Below the pieces are notes generated by a model. The model saw nothing but the letters and a program-made list of their open reading frames with translations, made no database searches and had not been told where the DNA came from. A DNA stretch of 64,000 bases from WJKG01 sp964627305 (GTDB taxonomy: Bacteria; Zixibacteria; MSB-5A5; GN15; FEB-12), in contig CAZVHP010000003.1 in the NCBI GenBank assembly GCA_964627305.1, positions 124,001 to 188,000 on the forward strand, written 5' to 3'. This document shows, in pieces, positions 1 to 9,276 of the stretch. How positions within the stretch are numbered: position 1 is the first letter of the stretch; each line of letters starts with the position of its first letter. Made by a program: the position numbers and the translations under genes.

Positions 1-1
1 G

Positions 2-403
2 CCGCGGTTATTCGGCTTGCCGATCCCGAATGGCTGGTCGTTGTCGATTGAGACGCTGATTCAGAGTGGGCGGCCGTTTACACCGACGAATCTGTACCCG
101 GGTATTGACCGTGAATCCGGTGAGGACATTCAGCGGAACTCGCTTCGCATGCCGTCGATTGTCAATTTCGATATTCGCTTCATGAAGGAATTCAAGTTCG
201 TCGGGATGGACTACAACTTCATCGTGTGGGTGGAGAACATCTTTGACAACAAGAACGTGGCTTATGTGTACCCCGCGACGGGTCGTCCGGATACACGGCA
301 GAATATCAATCAGCAGATTTTTGGTGGCACGGCTTATGATGCCAATCCGGCGCACTGGGATTATGGGCGCCAGATTCGTGTCGGGCTTGAGGTGAATCTG
401 TAA
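2..403 (+). CDS. TonB-dependent outer-membrane receptor, C-terminal fragment
   Basis: The reading frame is open at the left edge of the window, so only the last ~133 residues are present. They show alternating hydrophobic/polar beta-strands, a strand with the core VWVENIFDNKN (a typical penultimate barrel strand of TonB-dependent receptors and their carboxypeptidase-like-domain relatives), a loop rich in G, T and P, and a final strand ending IRVGLEVNL, suited to outer-membrane insertion. The family imports siderophores, cobalamin or glycans through an energised 22-strand barrel. The substrate cannot be read from this end. The gene lies 51 nt upstream of a PorV-like barrel gene and may be co-transcribed with it. 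A non-TonB barrel cannot be excluded because the plug domain is off-window. Confidence 0.7.
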   Translation, partial: PRLFGLPIPNGWSLSIETLIQSGRPFTPTNLYPGIDRESGEDIQRNSLRMPSIVNFDIRFMKEFKFVGMDYNFIVWVENIFDNKNVAYVYPATGRPDTRQNINQQIFGGTAYDANPAHWDYGRQIRVGLEVNL

Positions 404-454
404 AGGCTGTGCAGTTAGTGGAAAAGAACAGAGGACTTACATACAGAGGTTATC

Positions 455-1444
455 ATGCTCGTGGAATCAGGTAGGGTTTCGAAGGTAGTGGCACATCGCC
501 GGAGAGTGTTACTGATAGTGGCACTGCTGGCGGTTGTGTTATGCCTTGCGGCACCATCGAAAGTGATGGCCCAGGCCAAGGTGGGTACGACGGGCGCTCA
601 GTTTCTGGAACTGGGTATCTCGGCTCGGGCAATGGGCATGGCGGAAGCGTTTACGGCAGTAGTCGATGATATATCGGCCATTTACTACAATCCGGCGGCG
701 CTGGTATTGTTGTACAACCGTGAGGCCATGTTCACCTACGTTGATATGCCGGCCGGGGTTGGTTACGGGTTCGGTGGTATCGGGCTTCCGCTGGAGTCGA
801 TTGGCGGAGTGTTGGGTATAGGTGTGTATGCGCTGTCGTCAGGTGAGATGACTGAGACGACGTATTTCGACGGACAGGCATATGGTACCGGCCGGACATT
901 CGGTTACAACGGATTCTCGCTGGGGGTGAGTTACGGGCGTTACCTGACGGATCGTTTTTCGGTTGGTTTCACTGTGAAGTATATCGGTGAGTTTGCTCAT
1001 GATTATTCGGCCAACGGTTGGTCGGCGGATGTGGGTACCAACTATGACACCGGTTTCCGCAGTTTCCGGATCGGGATGGCGATTACCAATTTCGGTCCTG
1101 ACATGAAGTTCATTCAGAACTCGTATCCGCTGCCGATCAACTTCAAGTTTGGCGGTTCGATCAACGTGATCGACGGATACGATCATGTTTTGCGGTTCTC
1201 GGCTGAGGGTACGCATCCATCGGACAACCTGGAGAAGTACAACTCCGGTCTTGAGTACATTTTCAAGGAGCGGTTCATCCTTCGTGGTGGCGGTCGGTTC
1301 AACTATGATGTTGACGGCTTCACGTTTGGTGGTGGTTTGCGGTTGCCGTTTGCTGATGACCGTGAGCTTCGGATCGATTATGCATATCAGGATTTCGGTA
1401 TTTTGACGGAAGTGCACCGGTTTTCATTGGTTTTCGCGTTCTAA
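455..1444 (+). CDS. PorV/PorQ family outer-membrane beta-barrel protein
   Basis: 329 residues. A signal peptide (about residues 1-40, ending in an AQA-type site) is followed by the family signature near the mature N-terminus: LGISARAMGMAEAF, then AIYYNPAAL. The rest is FadL-like beta-barrel sequence with strands ending in aromatic residues and a terminal F. PorV in Bacteroidetes shuttles type IX secretion cargo; many FCB genomes carry several paralogues of unknown cargo. This is one of three in the window (also at 36288 and 37285). It sits between a receptor tail and a large lipoprotein gene, 21 nt before the latter, so the three probably form an operon. Family assignment is firm; a T9SS role is inferred. 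Confidence 0.8.
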   Translation: MLVESGRVSKVVAHRRRVLLIVALLAVVLCLAAPSKVMAQAKVGTTGAQFLELGISARAMGMAEAFTAVVDDISAIYYNPAALVLLYNREAMFTYVDMPAGVGYGFGGIGLPLESIGGVLGIGVYALSSGEMTETTYFDGQAYGTGRTFGYNGFSLGVSYGRYLTDRFSVGFTVKYIGEFAHDYSANGWSADVGTNYDTGFRSFRIGMAITNFGPDMKFIQNSYPLPINFKFGGSINVIDGYDHVLRFSAEGTHPSDNLEKYNSGLEYIFKERFILRGGGRFNYDVDGFTFGGGLRLPFADDRELRIDYAYQDFGILTEVHRFSLVFAF

Positions 1445-1465
1445 CCAAGGTAGGGTGATAAGATC

Positions 1466-3682
1466 ATGATGAATATGAGAAGTGTTTTTGCCACATCGAC
1501 GGCGCGGGCGGTAGCTGTCCTGGTGCTGCTGACGGCAGGTCTGGCGATTCTGATCGGCGCCTGTACCGACAGGTTGTCCGGTGAGTTCAGCGCCAACGAG
1601 CCGCCGGTTGTGTTCTTCACCAATATTCCGCCCGACGGCGAGCAGTTCTCCCGGAACCCGGTGGTTTACTGGTATGGCGCGGACCGCGACGGGTTGATCG
1701 ACTACTACCGCTACCATGTGTGGGCGGTGCCGGACGGGAACACGTTGTCGCCGGAGGACTATATAACGACGGTGCATGACTCGCTGTGGACCATTATTGA
1801 TATCGATCCGAAGGCCGCCGATCAGAAGACGACCAATGTTGTGGAGTTAAAGGCGGATTCCAGCGACCCGGTGACCTCGTATGTACGGCAGTATGTCTTT
1901 TTGCAGGCGTTTGACTATGAGGGTTTGGGTTCAGAGATTGTGTATCGGCTCTTCTCGCGCAACACCAATCCGCCGACTACCGAGATATTCGCTATCGGTG
2001 AAGGAATTACGCCGTTTGTGAATGCGGTTGAACGCGGCGGTGTAAGCACAGGTGTATTCCTAAGATGGCGCGGTGCAGACCCGATCGACTATCCCAAGGA
2101 TCCGCCGCCGTTGGAGTTCGAGTGGCGGTTGTTTGGTCCGTTTGGCGGGGAGGGTGAGCCGACGGTTACCGAGTTCTATGAGAACTTCAGAATTGATGTG
2201 TTCCTGACGCGTGATGGGAAGCGTTATCGCAACGGTGAGTATATCTACACCTGTGATACGACAATTGCTGAAGAGATTGTGATCGAGTGCGACTCGTTCC
2301 TCGTTGACAAGAACAACAATGCCGCCATGCAGGCCATTTTCGACAACTTCGGGACTGACTATGGTCGCTGGAAACAGTTCCTTCGGATAAACGATGCCGA
2401 TTTTGCCAGTTCCGAGTTCAATGTTGTTGCGGCGAGGTCCTCGCGCGGGAATCCGGCGTTGCCTGAGGATCAGTGGATCATGGCAACGGCTGACACGATC
2501 TACAACGTGTTTCGGGATTATCCTACCGATGAGACAATCCGACGTGATTTCGTCTTCTGGGTGCGTTCTCGCGATGATGCCTTTGTGGTTGATCTGACTC
2601 CTCCGTTTCTCACCTTCCCGGTCGTCGAGCCGAGGCACGAGCGGGATGTTCTGGTTATCGACTTCACTCAGTCTGGCCCAGCGACTCTACCTTATCCAGC
2701 GGTTGGCAGGGCCTACTGGCGGCAGTGGATTGACACATGGGGAGAGAAGAGGATGGCCGCAATCGGACGACCGGACTCCACGTTCCAGTACGATGATACG
2801 ACGGCTGTTGGTACGACACCGGGCATTTACCGGGATTTCATTGTTGCTAATCAGATGTTGAGCCAAGCTCCTATCTCTCTGGAGTCGGTATTGCAGCATA
2901 AGGTTGTTGTCTTGGTCAATGACGGCGTGTATAGAGCAGGTTTGCACAATGCGCAATTCCGGGGGCAGGTAGCGGCGGTGTGGAGGGGTATAGATGCGGG
3001 TGTCAATGCCTGGCTCACCATGCGTGCCACAGCCATCGGCAATGCGTTTGCGTCACCGGCATTCGGAGTACCGGTTTTTCTGGCGTCGCCCAACTACACA
3101 TGGTACTTCGGTGTGGCAGCGACGAACTTCTCCGGCTGGATGTGCCATGCCGGTACCATAGCGTGTGGTGACACCGTGCGGATTGAAGACTTTGTTGGCA
3201 CATATAGCCTTAGGCCCCATGTCTGGCCGGAACTGGACGTTGACGATTCTCTTCATCGGGTACGGTATGACTGGAGCCAGCTAGCACAGTTCGGATTGGG
3301 TTACGATTCCACACTTCCGGCTGTACCGGAGGTGGGGTGGTCAAGCCGTGTGTTTGGCACCGATCCAATCTACCTCTATAAGTCGCTGTATGGTCCCAAC
3401 CATCCGCTTGGAGGCGACTATGTCTTCGAGGGAGCACCGGTGACGCACACGTTCGATCGTGGGTTCTTCCGGACGATCAACATGAACTTCACGCTCACGG
3501 CGATCAAGCAGGAACAGGCGGATTCGGTGGTGGCGCTTGCCCTGAACTGGCTGATGGAGCCGTGGGACATTGCCGAGGGCCGCGGGGCGCCGGCAGGTGT
3601 GCCGCACTACAACGAGAACGCACCGGCAAAGCTGACGCTTGATGAGGCTCGCAGCAACTATTTGCAGAGAGTGAGCTGGTAG
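1466..3682 (+). CDS. Large secreted lipoprotein of unknown function
   Basis: 738 residues. The N-terminus is a lipoprotein signal: basic start, hydrophobic core and lipobox LIGAC with the lipidated Cys at residue 33. The mature part begins with a segment resembling Ig/fibronectin-like domains (NEPPVVFFTNIP, then a strand pattern around VYWYGADRDGLIDYY) and continues as long beta-rich sequence with many aromatic and acidic residues. I do not recognise the rest. It follows the PorV-like gene by 21 nt and is closed by a strong terminator, so it is the last gene of the outer-membrane set. A surface-exposed role connected with the PorV-like protein or the receptor is plausible but is inference from position only. 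Confidence 0.6.
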   Translation: MMNMRSVFATSTARAVAVLVLLTAGLAILIGACTDRLSGEFSANEPPVVFFTNIPPDGEQFSRNPVVYWYGADRDGLIDYYRYHVWAVPDGNTLSPEDYITTVHDSLWTIIDIDPKAADQKTTNVVELKADSSDPVTSYVRQYVFLQAFDYEGLGSEIVYRLFSRNTNPPTTEIFAIGEGITPFVNAVERGGVSTGVFLRWRGADPIDYPKDPPPLEFEWRLFGPFGGEGEPTVTEFYENFRIDVFLTRDGKRYRNGEYIYTCDTTIAEEIVIECDSFLVDKNNNAAMQAIFDNFGTDYGRWKQFLRINDADFASSEFNVVAARSSRGNPALPEDQWIMATADTIYNVFRDYPTDETIRRDFVFWVRSRDDAFVVDLTPPFLTFPVVEPRHERDVLVIDFTQSGPATLPYPAVGRAYWRQWIDTWGEKRMAAIGRPDSTFQYDDTTAVGTTPGIYRDFIVANQMLSQAPISLESVLQHKVVVLVNDGVYRAGLHNAQFRGQVAAVWRGIDAGVNAWLTMRATAIGNAFASPAFGVPVFLASPNYTWYFGVAATNFSGWMCHAGTIACGDTVRIEDFVGTYSLRPHVWPELDVDDSLHRVRYDWSQLAQFGLGYDSTLPAVPEVGWSSRVFGTDPIYLYKSLYGPNHPLGGDYVFEGAPVTHTFDRGFFRTINMNFTLTAIKQEQADSVVALALNWLMEPWDIAEGRGAPAGVPHYNENAPAKLTLDEARSNYLQRVSW

Positions 3683-3714
3683 CGGTTCTGAGTGTTTCGA
3701 TATGACAACCTTTA

Positions 3715-3754
3715 CGGGGTCGGCCACTGGTCGGCCCCGTTTTCTTTTCTTTTC
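3715..3754 (+). terminator. Rho-independent terminator after the lipoprotein gene
   Basis: An 11-bp stem (arms 3715-3725 and 3729-3739, two G-U pairs) with a short loop is followed by a T-rich run interrupted by C. It lies 32 nt after the lipoprotein stop and 46 nt before the end of the convergent glycosyltransferase gene. Confidence 0.8.
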
Positions 3755-3784
3755 GTTGCGGCGGGGCGGCGGGGCAGTGTGATG

Positions 3785-5995
3785 TCAGTGTGGTTGACGG
3801 AGGGACCGGATGAGCTGGTTGTCGGGGAAACGTCGCTCGGCCAGAGTAAGGATGCTGTCGGCTTTGCGCAGGTCACCGCTGGCGATCAGGCCGGAGACGA
3901 GGTTGATCCAGGCCTCGGCGAGCGAGGAATCGCGGGCGATGGCCTCGCGGGTAAGGGCAATGGAGCGCTGGTAGAGGCCCTCACGACCGGCAAGGTAGCC
4001 GAGCTGGTACCAGGCCTGTGCCTGCTGGCGTCGCCAGGAGTCGGGGCTGTTGATCCAGTCGGGTCCAAAGGCGGCATCATCGGTTTCGATGGGGGGGCGC
4101 GGCGCGCGGGTGGTGATTTCGAGGTAGTGTCGGGCGGCCTCGATCTCCTGCCGTGACATGGCCAGCAGGCCGCACTCGAGGGCAGTGTAGACGCTGGTAT
4201 CGGTACGGTCGAGGGCGCGATCGGCCGCGCGGGTGAACGACACGGGGTCAGCCAGCGTGTCGCCGGCGACAGCGCGCAGCCAGACACGGTTGGCGGTGAT
4301 GTCATAAGGGGCAATGGTGAGGGCCCGTTCAGCTAAGTGCAGGGCGTCATCGGGCCGGTTCTGCAGCAGAGCTATGGAGGCGAGGTTGGTCCATGCCTTG
4401 TGGCGTCCGGGGTGCAGGGCTGTTTCCCGCTCAAACTGCTGCCGGGCGCGGTCGGTGTGGCCGAGGCGCAGGAGTGAGACGCCGACATTCAGGTGGAGTT
4501 CCGGGAAGGTGCTGTCGCTTTCGGCGGCTCGAGAGAGGAGGCGAAGGGCGTGGTCATGGTCGCCCCGGGACTGGTAGTGGAGGGCCTCGGAGATGAGTGG
4601 TTGTGCCGAGGTGGCGGCCTCGGGGCTGTGACCGGGCAGGTGGGCGGCGGCCAGGGCAAGCAGGGCAGTTGGCAGGATAAACCACAGGCGGCGGGAGCGG
4701 GCAGCGATGCTCCTGACAAGGATGATGGTGCCAATTGCGGTGAAGACATAGAAGCAGGGCAGCAGCGGCAGGCGGAAGCGGGAGTTGAAGAAAAAGAGCG
4801 CCATTGCGGCGGTGTAGACCAGAATGGTCGCGGCGAGTAAAACGTACTCAGAGCGCGAGCGCCAGCCGAAGATGAGGCCGACAACCGAGGCGGCCAGCAG
4901 CCAGGCGAACGAGAGCGGGTTGTAGCTTATCAGGGGGTGGGCTGTGAAGAAGGGGCGGAGGGCGCGGTTGTTGGATATCTCCCGGTCGGCGAAACAGAAG
5001 GTGAGTTTGTGCCAATAGAGCTTGGCGAATTCGAGCGGGTTGTTGGTGATCCATCCGACGGCGCGACTCTGCCAGTATGCCGAGACCTGGCCCGGTTTGA
5101 GATCACGGCCGAGGTCGGTCCTGGCGATGTGGGTAATCTGGGCGATCTGCCAGTTGTGGCCGAGGGGTTCCGGGAGGGCGGCTGTGAGGCCATCGGCGGT
5201 CTCGTTGTTGCCAATGTACAGGTTGATGCCACCCTGGGAGGCGATGAAGACGGGATCATCGGCGATGACAAGGTTTCGTACGAATGTGACACCGACCAAG
5301 GCCACGACGGGCAGCAGCAGAACGATGAGGCCGCGGTAGAGCCGCGGTTGGCGGGAAGGTCGCGGCCAGAGCGTGATCACGGCGATGATTGGTACGATTA
5401 CCAGTGCAGTGGGGCGAGTGATGATTGCCAACCCCAGCAGAAGGCCGGCCGCGAGGGCTGTTACCGCAGCCCCTGAGCGCCACCATGCGAGGGTTCGCTC
5501 CAGTGCGCTCAGCAGCAGCAGTGAGAAGAGCGGGTCCAGTAGCAGTTCGGATTCGAAGTAGAGCTGGACGGGGTACACGGCGGCGACGGCAGCCGCGATC
5601 AGGCCTGCCTTGGTGCCGCCGACGCGCTTGCCGAGCAGATATGTCAGGCTGACCGTAGCCAGTCCGATGGCCAGACCGAACAGGCGGGCCACCCAGAGTG
5701 ACGACCCGAACAGGGCATAGAGCAGGCTCAGGAACCAGACGTAGAACGGGGCGCGGAAGTAGGTGGTGTCGCCGAGCAGATCTCCCTCGGCGATGTCCTG
5801 CGCCCAGTGGTGGTGGTAGTAGTTGTCAACGGTGAGCATCTCCCACTGGGGCATGCCCGAATAGATGATCAGGTAGACGACTCTGAGAACCAGAGCCGCC
5901 GCGAGGATGATGGCCAGCCAGAGCCGAGCGTTGCCGGGCTGGGTTGGGGGGTTCAGAGGGCTGTTGGAGCCGGTTTGTCGGGGGCGTGAATTCAC
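3785..5995 (-). CDS. GT39-type membrane glycosyltransferase with TPR tail
   Basis: 736 residues from a GTG at 5995; the frame extends to a GTG at 6043, but a TATATT box at 6002-6007 lies between, so the shorter start is preferred. The N-terminal ~430 residues have about ten membrane helices in the dolichyl-phosphate-mannose mannosyltransferase/ArnT-like (GT39, PMT_2) pattern: first helix, then a periplasmic loop with acidic residues (DNYYHHHWAQDI), then PFYVWFLSLLYALFG. The C-terminal ~270 residues are tetratricopeptide repeats (from about residue 465: LHYQSRGDHDHALRLL, then LHLNVGVSLLRLGHTDRA, and later copies). Such enzymes transfer a lipid-linked sugar to protein or lipid A outside the inner membrane, and TPR tails may select acceptors. 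Donor and acceptor are unknown. The gene stands alone, convergent with the lipoprotein gene. Confidence 0.75.
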   Translation of the reverse strand: MNSRPRQTGSNSPLNPPTQPGNARLWLAIILAAALVLRVVYLIIYSGMPQWEMLTVDNYYHHHWAQDIAEGDLLGDTTYFRAPFYVWFLSLLYALFGSSLWVARLFGLAIGLATVSLTYLLGKRVGGTKAGLIAAAVAAVYPVQLYFESELLLDPLFSLLLLSALERTLAWWRSGAAVTALAAGLLLGLAIITRPTALVIVPIIAVITLWPRPSRQPRLYRGLIVLLLPVVALVGVTFVRNLVIADDPVFIASQGGINLYIGNNETADGLTAALPEPLGHNWQIAQITHIARTDLGRDLKPGQVSAYWQSRAVGWITNNPLEFAKLYWHKLTFCFADREISNNRALRPFFTAHPLISYNPLSFAWLLAASVVGLIFGWRSRSEYVLLAATILVYTAAMALFFFNSRFRLPLLPCFYVFTAIGTIILVRSIAARSRRLWFILPTALLALAAAHLPGHSPEAATSAQPLISEALHYQSRGDHDHALRLLSRAAESDSTFPELHLNVGVSLLRLGHTDRARQQFERETALHPGRHKAWTNLASIALLQNRPDDALHLAERALTIAPYDITANRVWLRAVAGDTLADPVSFTRAADRALDRTDTSVYTALECGLLAMSRQEIEAARHYLEITTRAPRPPIETDDAAFGPDWINSPDSWRRQQAQAWYQLGYLAGREGLYQRSIALTREAIARDSSLAEAWINLVSGLIASGDLRKADSILTLAERRFPDNQLIRSLRQPH

Positions 5996-6298
5996 GCGCA
6001 CAATATAGAACACGGGATTCGGTTGGCCTGCAAAAAAAACCACGTTTTGGGTGCAGTAGTGCAGCCGGGATCACAGTTTGCATGGTTTGCATTCCGGTTG
6101 CTGAGCCGTCTGCAAGGTGCAGGGCTGTGTTCAGGTTTTGGGCAGGGGATTCATCGGCATTGCCGGACAAGCAGTTAGAGGGGGGATGATCGGGCGCAGG
6201 GCAGCCGGATTCATGTCATTTGGTCTGAGTTCTGGAAAGCGCCTGTGGGCACGGCCTTTGCGTGAAGGGGGTCAGAACGAGAAGCGGAGGTAAGACAG
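5996..6298. other. Divergent intergenic region with one -10-like box
   Basis: On the minus strand a TATATT box (6002-6007) sits 6 nt before the GTG at 5995. The best -35 match (TTGCAG, 6028-6033) is 20 bp away, too far for a good promoter. On the plus strand a ribosome-binding site GGAGG (6286-6290) lies 8 nt before the protease ATG. I see no clear plus-strand promoter, hairpin or coding sequence in the rest. Confidence 0.4.
6002..6007 (-). promoter_or_regulatory. -10 box immediately before the glycosyltransferase GTG
   Basis: TATATT on the minus strand is followed by GTGCGC and then the GTG at 5995, the same spacing as at dusB. The -35 element is poor. It supports the shorter start and a leaderless transcript. 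Confidence 0.4.
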
Positions 6299-9199
6299 AT
6301 GACTATCAGATTCAACTGGAAGACAGTAGCCCTGGCTCTGCTGATACTATTCGCGATCGCCGAGGCCTGGGGCGCTCCGACGGCGCACATGTCCGAGGAC
6401 CTGCTGCCGCTGGTCAAGGGGCAGGCGGGTGCTGTCGACAGCCTGGTGTCAGTTGTTGTCTTCCTGGGCACCGATTCTGAAGCCCCCGCTATGATCCCTG
6501 CGGACCGTCCGATGACGCGCGCTGAGCGGATCAAGACGGTGACGCGCACTCTCAGGCAGGTTCGGCCGCGGGCGGCCGTCTCGGTTGAGGCGGTTCTTGA
6601 TGAGTTTGCGCACGGTCCGATTCGCCGGTTGTGGATTGTCCCCGCCTATGCCGCTCTCGTTCCGGTGGCGACTGTGGACCGTTTGGCGAAGATGGATGGG
6701 GTCAAGGCGATTGTCAGCGATTTGGCGCTGGAGTTCGACGAGCCGGTCTCGGTTGCTCCGGCGGCGCAGGCCTCGCCGACGCTTTCGACGCACTTGCAGC
6801 TTCTGAACATCCCGGCTGTCTGGTCGCGGGGGATCACCGGCAAGGGTCGGCTGGTTTGCAATTTCGACACCGGTGTTGATATCCTGCACCCGGCGCTGTC
6901 TTCAAAGTGGCGCGGAAACCACGCCTCGCTGGGTGCGAGCTGGTTTTCTCCGTATTACCCTGAGTCTGAGCCGGTGGACCGTCGCGGTCACGGGACGCAC
7001 ACGATGGGTGTCATGGTGGCCTCGGACGGTGCGGATACGGTGGGTGCGGCGCCGGATGCCGAGTGGATAGCGGCGGCGGTGATTGATCAGGGGGGTTCGC
7101 TTTCGACGACGATTTCCGACATTCTTGAGGCGTTTCAGTGGGTGCTCGATCCGGATGGAGACCCGAGCACGACCGATGACGTCCCGGATGTCATTCTGAA
7201 TAGCTGGGGTCTGCCGCGGGGGTTGTTCAATCCGTGTGATCCGACGTTCTGGCAGGTGGTGGATAATGTTGAGGCGGCGGGTATCGTGACGATCTTCTCG
7301 GCCGGCAACGAGGGTCCGGATGAGGCCTCGCTGCGCAGTCCGGCCGATCGGGCGGCGACACCGCTGACGAATTTCGCCGTGGGGGCTGTCGACAACCAGA
7401 TGGTGATAGCGCCGTTTTCGAGCCGTGGTCCCTCGAGTTGCAACGGCGAGATCAAGCCGGAAGTGGTGGCGCCCGGGGTGGCGGTTCGCTCCAGCTACAA
7501 GAACGGTGGGTATACGCTGATGTCGGGGACGTCGATGGCGGCGCCGTATATTGCGGGCATGGTTGCTCTGGCGCGTCAGTTTAACCCCGATGCGACGGTG
7601 GCTCAGATCAAGTCAGCGATTTTGCAATCGTGCCGGGACCTGGGGATGCCGGGTGAGGATAATGCGTACGGGTGGGGGCTTCCGAATGCGGAAATGATGA
7701 TCAACCTGTTGCCGCTGCCGGAGTCGCCGCGGTTCCAGGTGGCCTCTTACGAGGTGCTGGGCCGGGATTGGCTGCTTCCGGGGGACACAGCCGCTCTGAA
7801 TCTGGAGCTGGTGAATCTTGGTGGCAGTATGGGCAGTATCACGGGCCGGCTCAGTTCACTTGAGCAGGATGTGACAATTCTGCTGAGCCAGTCGCAATTT
7901 GAGTTTGCGTTCGGCGTTTCGGCGGCGGAGAATAAGATTCCGTTTCGTCTGATCGTGGGCAAGGATGTGCCTCATGGGCGCCGGGCGGATTTCCGGCTTG
8001 ACTTGATCGATTACCAGGCGGAGCTTTTCGATTCTCTGTTCTTCTCGATCATTGTGGGAATAGCGCCGGAGGGCAACCTGGCGACTCATCAGACAGGGCG
8101 AATCGACTGGACCATAACGGATTTCGGCCAGTACGGGCTGGGGCAGGGTTCGATTCATCATGCGGGCGGGACTGGTTTCTCAGTGAAGGGATCGGAGAAC
8201 CTGCTGTATGAGGCCGGGCTGATTGTTGGTCGCAGCGAGGCGCAGCTTTCGAGTTCGGTGCGGGGAGCGGATGGTCAGTGGCGGCGGTCGGACTTTGTGG
8301 CCTCGGAAACGCTGAGCAGCCAGCTCAAGAGTGCCCAGAGCCGGATGGTGGCGGGGTTGCGCGACAACAACTCGGGGACACCGATCCCGGTCAAGATTTG
8401 GCAGACCACCCGCAGCTTCACAGATTGGGGACATAACGGCTTTGTGTTGGTGGAGTATGATGTCATCAATGTGACGCTGAGCCGGGTTACGAGTCTGTAT
8501 CTTGGTTTTCTTGCGGATTTTGACCTGTCGCGCGATGGCGACGAGCTGGTGTTTGACCATGTTGAGAAGCTGATGTATCAGAAGGCTCCCGGGCAGCCGC
8601 TGGTGGGCATAGTGGCGCTGGAGAATGTCCGCAACTGGGTGATGGCGGACAACGGAGTAACCAAGCGGGGTTTCAGCGATACAGAGAAGCTGGGGTTGGT
8701 CAGGTCGAGCAGTGTGCCGGCCGGAGGGGAGCTTGTTGGTGACGGTTTCATGGTGATCAGCAGCGGCAGTGTGGACCTTGATGTGCGCGATACGTTGCAC
8801 ATGGCGTTTGCGCTGGTGGTTGGCGACGATGTCAGTGAGCTGTACGAGAATGCACGGGCGGCGCGCGAGGCGTACCTGATGCCGACAGGTGTCTTCACGG
8901 ATGGAGGCGGGTTGCTGCCGGGGAGTTTCGAGCTTGCGCAGAACTATCCCAATCCGTTTAATCCGACGACGACAATCGCATTCGAGATGAAGCGCCAGGG
9001 CGCGGTGCGGCTTGATGTGTACAACATGCTGGGACAGCGGGTTACGACGTTGTTCGACGGTCCGGCTGCGGTTGGCAGTCACACAGTCGAGTGGGACGGA
9101 ATGGCGGACGGCGGTACGCCAGCGGCCAGTGGTGTGTATTTCTACCGAGTTGAGGCAAATGGCGAGAACCAGACGCGCAAAATGATGCTTATAAAATAA
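6299..9199 (+). CDS. Secreted S8 subtilisin-like protease with T9SS-type sorting domain
   Basis: 966 residues. A signal peptide (about 1-25) is followed by a propeptide-like segment and the S8 catalytic domain. The triad is visible: Asp190 in NFDTGVDI, His231 in RGHGTHT and Ser412 in SGTSMAAP. After the protease domain come roughly 400 residues of beta-rich sequence, then a C-terminal ~85-residue domain starting LAQNYPNPFNPTTTI, with LDVYNMLGQ, a WDG motif, ASGVYFYRV and a final KMMLIK. This matches the FlgD-Ig-like/type A sorting domain of the type IX secretion system. The enzyme is therefore predicted to be exported across the outer membrane and attached or released, for extracellular protein degradation. 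The start is supported by GGAGG 8 nt upstream. The next gene, another protease with the same tail, starts 77 nt after the stop. Confidence 0.93.
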   Translation: MTIRFNWKTVALALLILFAIAEAWGAPTAHMSEDLLPLVKGQAGAVDSLVSVVVFLGTDSEAPAMIPADRPMTRAERIKTVTRTLRQVRPRAAVSVEAVLDEFAHGPIRRLWIVPAYAALVPVATVDRLAKMDGVKAIVSDLALEFDEPVSVAPAAQASPTLSTHLQLLNIPAVWSRGITGKGRLVCNFDTGVDILHPALSSKWRGNHASLGASWFSPYYPESEPVDRRGHGTHTMGVMVASDGADTVGAAPDAEWIAAAVIDQGGSLSTTISDILEAFQWVLDPDGDPSTTDDVPDVILNSWGLPRGLFNPCDPTFWQVVDNVEAAGIVTIFSAGNEGPDEASLRSPADRAATPLTNFAVGAVDNQMVIAPFSSRGPSSCNGEIKPEVVAPGVAVRSSYKNGGYTLMSGTSMAAPYIAGMVALARQFNPDATVAQIKSAILQSCRDLGMPGEDNAYGWGLPNAEMMINLLPLPESPRFQVASYEVLGRDWLLPGDTAALNLELVNLGGSMGSITGRLSSLEQDVTILLSQSQFEFAFGVSAAENKIPFRLIVGKDVPHGRRADFRLDLIDYQAELFDSLFFSIIVGIAPEGNLATHQTGRIDWTITDFGQYGLGQGSIHHAGGTGFSVKGSENLLYEAGLIVGRSEAQLSSSVRGADGQWRRSDFVASETLSSQLKSAQSRMVAGLRDNNSGTPIPVKIWQTTRSFTDWGHNGFVLVEYDVINVTLSRVTSLYLGFLADFDLSRDGDELVFDHVEKLMYQKAPGQPLVGIVALENVRNWVMADNGVTKRGFSDTEKLGLVRSSSVPAGGELVGDGFMVISSGSVDLDVRDTLHMAFALVVGDDVSELYENARAAREAYLMPTGVFTDGGGLLPGSFELAQNYPNPFNPTTTIAFEMKRQGAVRLDVYNMLGQRVTTLFDGPAAVGSHTVEWDGMADGGTPAASGVYFYRVEANGENQTRKMMLIK

Positions 9200-9276
9200 G
9201 GATACACGAGGTCAACGTTTGGTTTCACGAAGCGAAGCGCTGACACGTCTATAGAGCGAGAACGGAAGGACGAACG

